Shown here: in pieces, positions 32,859 to 39,113 of the stretch
Position numbering within the stretch: position 1 is the first letter of the stretch
How the letters are laid out: the number at the start of each line of letters is the position of its first letter
Assembly: GCA_964398355.1 (NCBI GenBank)
Contig: CAYNMM010000074.1
Span: 1-39,113 of the forward strand
From: WFZT01 sp964398355
GTDB lineage: Bacteria > Hydrothermota > Hydrothermia > B15-G9 > WFZT01
Reading direction: 5' to 3'
DNA length: 39,113 nt
Position numbers and translations under genes: made by a program
The notes under the pieces: generated by a model
What the model was told of the DNA's origin: nothing
What the model saw: the letters and a program-made list of their open reading frames with translations, nothing else
Databases searched by the model: none

Positions 32859-35156
32859 CTAATAATAATTTCCGATTTGTACATGGGTTACCCATTTACC
32901 TCCATCATTCTGGAAGCCGTACCCAAGATCGACTCCAAGTACTCCAATCATGGGAACTTCCATTCTGAATCCAAATCCAACTGAAGTTTTAAGGTTAAAT
33001 GGATCAACATCGTTAATCTTTTGCCAGGCATCTCCACCTTCCGCAAATATCAATGCATAAATTCTGTCGTTAAATCTATATCTCTCTTCAAACGTTCCTA
33101 TAAAGAATTCTCTTCCACCTACAATATAACCATTTTCTTCAGGTCCAACACTCCTTGATGGATATCCCCTTAGACCAAATGGGCCCACATCACCGAGGAA
33201 AAATCTCTCATAAAACGGCACGTCCATGGGATTATAAATTCCACTGACAAAACCGGTGAAGATTCTAAACACAGAGACAAATTTTTTACTGTGATTTGGA
33301 ATGTACTGGACATACTCAAAAAGATGCTTATGGTAATGAACTTCGCCTTTGAAGTCATTTATTAATCGTAGCATTTCTATACCAAGGTTGAAGATGGGCA
33401 GATATCTAAGATTTTCGTACCTGATAGGACCGCCTACAAGGTCAAATGTGTACTGAACCTTGTGCCCGTGTAATGCGTTGTACACCCTGTCTCTTGTATC
33501 CCACGTCAAAACAGTAGTTAACTCTGATGTGAATAGTGGAGACTTTTCATACCACGTTTTGTATATAGGGATCTCAAGTAAAGAACTCAAAATGTTGTAA
33601 ACCGAAGCCTTTTCCATCTTATATGTAATGGAAAATCTCCAGTAATCGTTCCACAAAGGCCTTCCGTAAGTTACACTTGCTCCAGATCTTGAATAGGTGT
33701 AATCCGTGTAAATGTCTGAAACACTGTAGACACTGAATCCAATGAGATTGGGAGTTCCTTTGTACCACGGCTCAGTGAAGGAAAATGATACATTCCGACG
33801 ATTACCACCATATTCTACAAGTGTCGAAATACTCTGGCCTTTTCCAAGAAAATTTGGCTCTTTCAGGTTGAATGAGAGAAACAATCCTGAAGTCTTTGAA
33901 TAGTTCGCTCCCATTCCAATCTGACCAGTAGATTTCTCTTTCACCTTAAAATTAACATCAATATAGTTTGAGTCAGGAGTCTGCGAGAAATCCAGAGACA
34001 CATTCTCAAAGTAATTCAGGTAATAAAGGTCTCTCTGTGATTTTATCGCAAGGGCCCTTGAGAAATAGTCACCGGGGATGAGATCTATTTCTCTCCTTAT
34101 GACCCTATCGTATGTCTTCGTATTGCCCTCAATATTGACAAGTCTTATCTTTACACGATGCCCCTCATGAATAGAAAATGTAAGATCAATGATAGAATCC
34201 TGACGTATATGCTGAATCGGTACCACATTGATATAAAGAAATCCAGAATCTCCATAAAGTTCAGTGATTCCCTGAATAGATTTCTCAAGGAGCTTTTGAG
34301 AAAATGGTCTCCCAGGCTTAACTTTTATCTCCCTCAGCAAAACACTGTCTGGGAATACGGTGTTTCCCTCCAGTGTGTAATTTCCAAATCTAAATTTCTT
34401 CCCTTCTGTAATAAAAACTGTGATATAAAGCCACTTTCCCTCGTAGTCCATTTTGGTTGAATCAATTTTCGCATCAGGAAAACCATTATTTCTGTATTTC
34501 TCGATAATTTTTACAAGGTCCTTTTCCCAGTGTTTCTCGTCAAATTTTCCTGAATGTAAGAGTGATTTTTTATGCGTCTTTAATTTTTTCAAAAGGAATT
34601 TTGAGCTCAAATGCTCATTACCAACAAATTTTATCTCTTTGATTCTGTACTTTTCACCCTCTTTTATGAGAAATTTTACTCTTGCATGTCCAAGTGAATC
34701 AATATTTATGACTTTAATCTTTACATCTGCCCTCATAAAACCCTTCTTGAAATAGAGATCTTTAATGCGCTTTTTCCAGTTAAATTTGTTGAGTCCTGAG
34801 AGCGGGAGACCTTTTCTGAGTCTCAAACTATCTTTTAAGACTTTAGATTTTATCTTTTTGTTCCCAACAAATTTCCATGACCACAGCAGAGGATTTTCCT
34901 GAAGGTAGAAGATCAATTTAACTCCACCATCACTCAACGGAGTTTCATATACGGCTGCATATTCAAAGAATTCACCCTCGATAAGCCTCCTGATGGTGTT
35001 CGATATAAGATCCTTACTAACAGTTTCTCCGGGTGTTACTGGAATTGAGGATTTGAGGGCTTGCGGTGTTGTCCACCGCAAGCCCTCAAATCCTAACTTT
35101 TCAACTTTATACCTTGCCTGTGTAACAAGTAAAAGTACTAAAATTGGCTTTATCAA
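32859..35156 (-). CDS. bamA: Outer membrane protein assembly factor BamA
   Basis: BamA inserts beta-barrel proteins into the outer membrane. The 765-residue protein has a short signal peptide (MIKPILVLLLVTQA), five POTRA repeats up to about residue 400, and a C-terminal Omp85 barrel; LRGYPSRSVGPEENGYIVGG is the conserved L6 (VRGF-like) region, and the last residue is aromatic (YY). POTRA 1 aligns without gaps to E. coli BamA (GFEGLRWTTPQ against HFEGLQRVAVG). The start is TTG at 35156, 10 nt after GGAGG, and 6 nt after clpC. A perfect 21-bp inverted repeat lies inside POTRA 1 coding sequence. A TTG start in an essential gene suggests modest translation. Confidence 0.95.
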   Translation of the reverse strand: MIKPILVLLLVTQARYKVEKLGFEGLRWTTPQALKSSIPVTPGETVSKDLISNTIRRLIEGEFFEYAAVYETPLSDGGVKLIFYLQENPLLWSWKFVGNKKIKSKVLKDSLRLRKGLPLSGLNKFNWKKRIKDLYFKKGFMRADVKIKVINIDSLGHARVKFLIKEGEKYRIKEIKFVGNEHLSSKFLLKKLKTHKKSLLHSGKFDEKHWEKDLVKIIEKYRNNGFPDAKIDSTKMDYEGKWLYITVFITEGKKFRFGNYTLEGNTVFPDSVLLREIKVKPGRPFSQKLLEKSIQGITELYGDSGFLYINVVPIQHIRQDSIIDLTFSIHEGHRVKIRLVNIEGNTKTYDRVIRREIDLIPGDYFSRALAIKSQRDLYYLNYFENVSLDFSQTPDSNYIDVNFKVKEKSTGQIGMGANYSKTSGLFLSFNLKEPNFLGKGQSISTLVEYGGNRRNVSFSFTEPWYKGTPNLIGFSVYSVSDIYTDYTYSRSGASVTYGRPLWNDYWRFSITYKMEKASVYNILSSLLEIPIYKTWYEKSPLFTSELTTVLTWDTRDRVYNALHGHKVQYTFDLVGGPIRYENLRYLPIFNLGIEMLRLINDFKGEVHYHKHLFEYVQYIPNHSKKFVSVFRIFTGFVSGIYNPMDVPFYERFFLGDVGPFGLRGYPSRSVGPEENGYIVGGREFFIGTFEERYRFNDRIYALIFAEGGDAWQKINDVDPFNLKTSVGFGFRMEVPMIGVLGVDLGYGFQNDGGKWVTHVQIGNYY
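35048..35094 (-). promoter_or_regulatory. Perfect 21-bp inverted repeat inside bamA coding sequence
   Basis: In the mRNA sense, the arm AGGATTTGAGGGCTTGCGGTG (written here for its first 20 bases: AGGATTTGAGGGCTTGCGGT) at 35094-35074 pairs exactly with the arm at 35068-35048, around the loop GACAA. It begins 63 nt into the bamA reading frame. The stem has no U-tract after it, so it is not a terminator; a double-stranded RNA of this length could be an RNase III target or slow the ribosome. Confidence 0.7.
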
Positions 35157-35162
35157 TGCGGA

Positions 35163-37622
35163 TTAACCTCCCTCTGCCACCCCCACTACGCTCGATGTCC
35201 CTGATTTGAAGGCCAGCTCCCCCTTCTCACGGTCATAATATACAATGACCGTATCTCCCTCCTTAATTTTTCCCTGAAGTAAAACCTCAGAAAGAGGCTC
35301 TTCGACATATTTCCTGATCACTCTCCTTAATGGCCTTGCTCCAAATTCCTCATCATACCCTTTGTCTGCAAGAAACTCCTTCGCTTCCTGCTCAAGTACT
35401 ATGGTTAACTTCTTCTCCTTTAACCTCTCCTGCAACTCGGCTATCAGTATATCCACTATTTGCTTGATATGTTCTTTTGATAATCTTCTGAAAATAATGA
35501 TCTCATCAATTCTGTTTAAAAATTCAGGTGGAACAATCCTTTTTAATTCCGAGACAAGAAATTCTTTCATTGCTCTGTAATCAGCAATTTCCCTATCTTC
35601 CTGTTTGAATCCAAGTCCGTGTGCCTTTTTCAGGTGTTTTGTCCCGATATTTGATGTTAGTATTATCACTGTATTGCGGAAATTAATCTTTCTCCCGTAG
35701 CTGTCAGTAAGCATACCTTCTTCAAGTATCTGGAGCAGAATGTGATAAACATCTGGATGAGCCTTTTCAAATTCGTCAAATAGCACCACTGAATATGGCT
35801 TCCTCCTAACTTTTTCGGTTAATTGACCACCCTGTTCATAGCCAACATAGCCAGGAGGGGCACCTATTAAACGTGAGACGTTAAACCTTTCCATGTACTC
35901 TGACATATTGATCTCTATCAAAGCATCCTGGGAACCAAAGAGAAATTCTGCTAATACCTTTGCAAGTTCTGTTTTCCCCACTCCCGTAGGGCCAAGAAAG
36001 ATGAAGGAACCGATGGGTCTCCGGGGATCTTTAATACCTGCCCTTGAACGTCTGATAGCCTTGGCGAGTGCCTCTATCGCCTCATCCTGCCCAATAATTT
36101 TCTTTTTCAACTCCTTCTCCATATTAAGAAGTCTAAGCTGTTCAGTCTGAGCGAGCCTGGACAGAGGGATTCCGGTCCATCTTGAAACAACTTCTGCTAC
36201 ATGCTCTACTGTCACTGTCTGATAATCATCCAGGCTCTGTAACATTCTTTTCCTTTCCGCAATCTTTTTCTCGAGTTCCTTCTCTCTATCTCTCAACTTT
36301 GCAGCCTTTTCAAACTCTTGATTGTCAATCGCACGTTCTTTTAACGTTTTTGTTTCCTCAAGTTCATCTTTGAGTCTGTCAAGAATTTCGTCCGAGGCCT
36401 TGGAGGAAAGCTTCACCTTTGCGCCGGCCTCATCTAATACGTCTATAGCTTTATCAGGTAAGTACCTATCTGTTATGTACCTATCGGCGAGTTTGGCCGC
36501 TGCTTCAAGAGCCTCTTCAGTGTATTTAACACCGTGAAAAGACTCGTACTTTTCTTTTAACCCCTTGAGAATATCAATTGTTTCGTTAATCGTTGGAGGT
36601 TCAACAATTACGGGCTGGAATCTTCTCTCAAGAGCTCCATCTTTTTCAATATATTTTCTATATTCTTCCAGTGTTGTCGCACCGATAACCTGGATCTGAC
36701 CCCTCGCAAGGGCAGGCTTCAGCATATTGGAGGCGTCGATTGCTCCTTCAGCAGCACCAGCGCCGATAACAGTATGGAGCTCGTCAATGAAAAGGATCAC
36801 GTCAGGGGCTTCTGCCGCCTCGTTTACGATGGCTTTTAGACGCTCCTCAAATTGTCCTCTATATTTCGTCCCGGCAACTACAGCCGCAAGGTCGAGAGCA
36901 AGTATACGCTTGTCAAGAAGTGCATCCGGGACTTTACCTTCAACTATTCTCTGGGCGAGTCCCTCGACAATAGCTGTTTTTCCGACACCTGGCTCACCAA
37001 TAAGAACTGGGTTGTTTTTCTTCCTCCGGGAAAGTATCTGAATGACCCTCTCTATCTCCTTCTCACGTCCAATTACAGGATCAAGCTTCTTTTCCCTCGC
37101 AAGTTGTGTTAAATCAGTAGAGAAATTCTCAAGTGTCCTCGTAGATCTCCCGTGCCTTCTGCTTGAAGCTGGACTTTCTCCTTTACCCAGCAGTCTCAGG
37201 GTTTCTTCTCTGACAAGTTCAAGATCTACCCCAAGATTCAGCAGTAATTGAGCTGCAATTCCCTTTCTTTCCCTTAAAATTCCAAGTAGAATATGCTCTG
37301 TTCCAATATAATTGTGACCTAATTTTTTAGCCTCTTCAAAGGCAAAGTTCATAGCTCGTCTTGCACTTGCATTGAGTGGGATTTCTCCCATTGTAATGGC
37401 GCCCCTCCCAGGGGGAACGGCATCTTCGACAGCTTTTCTGAGCTCAGACAGATCGAGCCCAAGGTTAGTAAGAACCATTGCTGCCACACCCTCTCCAATG
37501 CGGGATAGACCAAGCAAAATATGCTCAGTTCCAATATAGTTGTGCATTAATCTTATTGCCTCTTCTCTTGCAAGATAGAGTACTCTTTTCGCCCTTTCTG
37601 TGAATCTATCGTTTATGAACAC
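35163..37622 (-). CDS. clpC: ATP-dependent chaperone ClpC (Hsp100)
   Basis: ClpC unfolds proteins for the ClpP peptidase. In the 819-residue protein there are two Clp-N repeats (1-145, each with NYIGTEHILLG), AAA module 1 with Walker A GEPGVGKT (209-216) and Walker B LFIDELHT, a UVR-type coiled region (about 415-455), and AAA module 2 with Walker A GPTGVGKT (544-551). The UVR motif marks ClpC rather than ClpA or ClpB. The start is GTG at 37622, after GGGGGTG. It lies 22 nt after the TPR membrane protein gene and 6 nt before bamA. No CtsR-type operator or mcsA/mcsB partner is seen, so regulation is not of the Bacillus kind as far as visible. Confidence 0.95.
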   Translation of the reverse strand: MFINDRFTERAKRVLYLAREEAIRLMHNYIGTEHILLGLSRIGEGVAAMVLTNLGLDLSELRKAVEDAVPPGRGAITMGEIPLNASARRAMNFAFEEAKKLGHNYIGTEHILLGILRERKGIAAQLLLNLGVDLELVREETLRLLGKGESPASSRRHGRSTRTLENFSTDLTQLAREKKLDPVIGREKEIERVIQILSRRKKNNPVLIGEPGVGKTAIVEGLAQRIVEGKVPDALLDKRILALDLAAVVAGTKYRGQFEERLKAIVNEAAEAPDVILFIDELHTVIGAGAAEGAIDASNMLKPALARGQIQVIGATTLEEYRKYIEKDGALERRFQPVIVEPPTINETIDILKGLKEKYESFHGVKYTEEALEAAAKLADRYITDRYLPDKAIDVLDEAGAKVKLSSKASDEILDRLKDELEETKTLKERAIDNQEFEKAAKLRDREKELEKKIAERKRMLQSLDDYQTVTVEHVAEVVSRWTGIPLSRLAQTEQLRLLNMEKELKKKIIGQDEAIEALAKAIRRSRAGIKDPRRPIGSFIFLGPTGVGKTELAKVLAEFLFGSQDALIEINMSEYMERFNVSRLIGAPPGYVGYEQGGQLTEKVRRKPYSVVLFDEFEKAHPDVYHILLQILEEGMLTDSYGRKINFRNTVIILTSNIGTKHLKKAHGLGFKQEDREIADYRAMKEFLVSELKRIVPPEFLNRIDEIIIFRRLSKEHIKQIVDILIAELQERLKEKKLTIVLEQEAKEFLADKGYDEEFGARPLRRVIRKYVEEPLSEVLLQGKIKEGDTVIVYYDREKGELAFKSGTSSVVGVAEGG

Positions 37623-37644
37623 GAGTTAATCACCCCCGATGTTC

Positions 37645-38337
37645 TCATCCTTTCTTAGCCTCCTTTAGACCTTTTATAAATGCAATTTCCTGTGAGGCAT
37701 CAAATGAAAGTGAATGATTGCTAAATTTATCCTTGAATTCTTTGAACATTTTTAATGCCGTATCATAGTCGCCTTCGAGTTCTTTACACTTTGCAGCCTT
37801 GAAAAAGTATAAACCTTTGTAAGTATCTGTTATTGCGTTCCTGTAAGCTTCCATATACTCTTTATAAGCGTCCTCAAACAATCCTTTGTTCTCGTAAACC
37901 GCGGCAAGTCCTGCATGTGCAGCCGCAACTAAAAATTTGTCGTTTACCCTGGATTTAAGAAATTGCTCAAAATAATACTTTGCAGAATCACTGTTGAAAT
38001 GATCAAGATAATAAACTCCAAGGTAATAAAGGGCCTTTTTACCATAAACAGTGTTTCTGTAATCTGTTACAAGCTCTTTAAACTGTGACAGATATGAGTT
38101 AGTTGTATCCTTGCTGGCAAAAAGTGTGACAGCCCGTAAATACTTCATTTCAGCATCAGGGTTCTTTCTATTATGCGAACTGTGGGAATAACCAATTACA
38201 AGTAAAACCACGATGACAATTGCACTTACAAGAAGTACCTGATCTTTTTTTTCTACGAGCCAGAAAAAAGTCTTTTGCAGGAAGTCCCTAACTGGATCTC
38301 GTCTCAATTCCTGTTTTGTCAGTCTTTTCTTAGCCAT
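37645..38337 (-). CDS. TPR protein with N-terminal membrane anchor (TPR_21/YfgM-like)
   Basis: The 230-residue protein has a basic cytosolic N-terminus (AKKRLTKQELRRD), one membrane helix (about 35-52, VLLVSAIVIVVLLVIGY), and then tetratricopeptide-like helices outside the membrane (GKKALYYLGVYYLDHFNSD, GLAAVYENKGLFEDAYKEY, GDYDTALKMFKEFKDKF). This is the layout of TPR_21/YfgM proteins, periplasmic TPR proteins linked to Sec translocation and envelope chaperones in E. coli. It is the first gene of the clpC-bamA-degP run, under a near-perfect promoter and with GGAGG 9 nt before the ATG. Function by context: envelope protein biogenesis. Confidence 0.75.
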   Translation of the reverse strand: MAKKRLTKQELRRDPVRDFLQKTFFWLVEKKDQVLLVSAIVIVVLLVIGYSHSSHNRKNPDAEMKYLRAVTLFASKDTTNSYLSQFKELVTDYRNTVYGKKALYYLGVYYLDHFNSDSAKYYFEQFLKSRVNDKFLVAAAHAGLAAVYENKGLFEDAYKEYMEAYRNAITDTYKGLYFFKAAKCKELEGDYDTALKMFKEFKDKFSNHSLSFDASQEIAFIKGLKEAKKG

Positions 38338-38358
38338 ATCTTAAATCCTCCATTGGAA

Positions 38359-38387
38359 ATTATACCTATCAAAAAATTTTATGTCAA
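38359..38387 (-). promoter_or_regulatory. Consensus promoter of the clpC-bamA-degP operon
   Basis: On the minus strand a perfect -35 TTGACA (38387-38382), a 17-nt spacer and a perfect -10 TATAAT (38364-38359) precede the ATG at 38337. The predicted start is near 38352, so the GGAGG ribosome site is at the very 5' end of the message. This is the only clear promoter for the next twelve genes. Confidence 0.85.
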
Positions 38388-38537
38388 GAAAACAGAACCG
38401 AGTTTTTTAGCCTTTAATATACTCTTTTTAAAAGGGTTTTTCAATGATGAAAACGGTATCTGATAAGTGTAGCTGTATCGGGAAGAAATTTTAATTATTA
38501 CAGTTTGAGATGTGGGAAGTATGAGGTACTTGGTATT

Positions 38538-38571
38538 GGGGGAGGGGCGCGCGTTCGCGCGCCCCTCCCCC
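38538..38571. terminator. GC-rich hairpin terminator after the cytochrome gene
   Basis: Two perfect 16-nt arms (GGGGGAGGGGCGCGCG and its complement) around TT give a 15-bp stem with a GTTC loop. It starts 8 nt after the cytochrome b stop (minus strand). On that strand no U-run follows, so termination may need a factor or rely on the stem alone. It also insulates the clpC-operon promoter region. Confidence 0.7.
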
Positions 38572-38579
38572 TTTATAGT

Positions 38580-39113
38580 CTATTCTTCTTCCGCCCAACC
38601 TGTTATCATTGCTTTATAATCCGCAAAAACTGTCACTCCTGTCGTAGCAAGATACAAATGCCCGATAAGAAACGCTATGAAAATGTACGCAAAAAATGAA
38701 TGTATAGCAGCTATAGTTCTCAATCCCCCGAGAGAATCAATAATTCCCGAATTCTTAATTGGGCTCCAGAGAAGAAATCCTGTGATTATCTGTATTGGCA
38801 GCAGTACAAACATCAGTCCGAGATATGAAACTCTCTGTAGTGGATTAAGTCTCTTCTCCTCGGATGGTGTAAATGGATTTCTTTCTCCTTTGAAAATCCC
38901 ATAAGTGTAATACCGGATCTGTGCCTTTATGCCATCAATATCTTCAGAACTTACCGTATAGTGTTTTATGTAACCGTAAAGGAACATGTGGAGCAGCCAG
39001 AAAATATAGTCAAAAATAACAATAAACCCGAAAACAGTATGAGCCTTGACCGCAGCCCTGTAAGGCATAAAATGGAACTTGTCTGGCATGTGCACGACAA
39101 GTGAAGTTATAAC
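38580..39113 (-). CDS. b-type cytochrome, membrane subunit (5' end beyond the window)
   Basis: A diheme-type membrane cytochrome b related to the b561/Ni-hydrogenase or thiosulfate/formate dehydrogenase gamma family, carrying electrons between quinone and a partner enzyme. The frame is open to the right edge (178 codons visible); a GTG at 39095 could start a shorter form, but the family's first membrane helix would then be missing, so I treat the gene as truncated. Three helices are visible, with candidate heme-binding His in VKAHTVFGF and in AIHSFFAYIFIAFLIGHLY, and a cytosolic loop NPFTPSEEKRLNPLQRVSYLG between helices. Partner subunits would lie to the right and are not seen. A hairpin follows the stop. 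Confidence 0.8.
   Translation of the reverse strand, partial: VITSLVVHMPDKFHFMPYRAAVKAHTVFGFIVIFDYIFWLLHMFLYGYIKHYTVSSEDIDGIKAQIRYYTYGIFKGERNPFTPSEEKRLNPLQRVSYLGLMFVLLPIQIITGFLLWSPIKNSGIIDSLGGLRTIAAIHSFFAYIFIAFLIGHLYLATTGVTVFADYKAMITGWAEEE

Noticed and set aside
37623..37644. A CtsR or CIRCE operator before clpC
   Set aside because: The 22-nt gap contains only the ribosome site; no matching direct or inverted repeat is present.
1..39113. CRISPR arrays, prophage or complete insertion sequences
   Set aside because: No regularly spaced repeats, integrase, transposase or phage structural genes were found in any frame.

Overview
The window reads as one chromosomal segment of a low-to-moderate GC, diderm (Gram-negative type) bacterium. 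BamA, a periplasmic HtrA/DegP protease and two secreted proteins with Por secretion (T9SS type A) C-terminal tails all point to an outer membrane. That mix, with a DUF3098-like protein, leaseholder-style housekeeping operons and a Myxococcus/Geobacter-like type IV pilin, suggests an FCB-related or candidate-phylum lineage such as WOR-3, Hydrothermota or Cloacimonadota. The sequence alone cannot settle this. There is no phage, CRISPR array or complete insertion sequence; only one short MITE-like element is suspected.

Layout. (A) 1-4464, minus strand: a strong promoter drives tRNA-Leu(CAA), glmS, yicC, gmk and ispG (ispG is cut by the left edge). (B) 4421-5330: the only long gene-poor stretch, with a MITE-like palindromic element, a possible gene remnant and a near-consensus sigma-54 promoter. 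(C) 5334-7750: a type IV pilin gene and a convergent T9SS-cargo gene share one bidirectional hairpin terminator. (D) 7854-17168, plus strand: a tight nine-gene run lutA-lutB-lutC (lactate oxidation), ktrB-ktrA (K+ uptake), a small TPR protein, a secreted subtilase, a HAD-like protein and a GNAT-like protein. (E) 17176-22970, plus strand: two monocistronic genes with textbook -35/-10 boxes almost touching their start codons, a 1584-residue TPR / degenerate-GGDEF / STAND-type ATPase / TPR protein and a polyprenyl diphosphate synthase. (F) 25540-23092, minus: pyrG and a metallo-beta-lactamase-fold hydrolase. (G) 38387-25731, minus: a very long run of twelve genes: TPR membrane protein, clpC, bamA, degP, DUF432-like, mscS, rsmD, coaD, periplasmic-binding-like protein, DUF3098-like, nuoF, folK. 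(H) the 3' part of a b-type cytochrome gene at the right edge.

How the parts relate. Region G links protein quality control (ClpC, DegP), outer-membrane assembly (BamA) and osmotic protection (MscS with a DUF432-like partner) to cofactor genes (coaD, folK). Region D couples lactate oxidation to potassium uptake and secretion. Transcription and translation signals are readable: internal genes mostly use GGAGG-type ribosome sites and overlapping stop/start codons, while several first genes have a -10 box only 6-11 nt from the ATG and no ribosome site, implying leaderless or near-leaderless mRNAs.

The most unusual items are the 1584-residue signalling ATPase whose GGDEF signature is YDDIF, a perfect 21-bp inverted repeat inside the conserved POTRA-1 coding region of bamA, a subtilase with a propeller-like insert between its catalytic Asp and His, and the leaderless promoter architecture.
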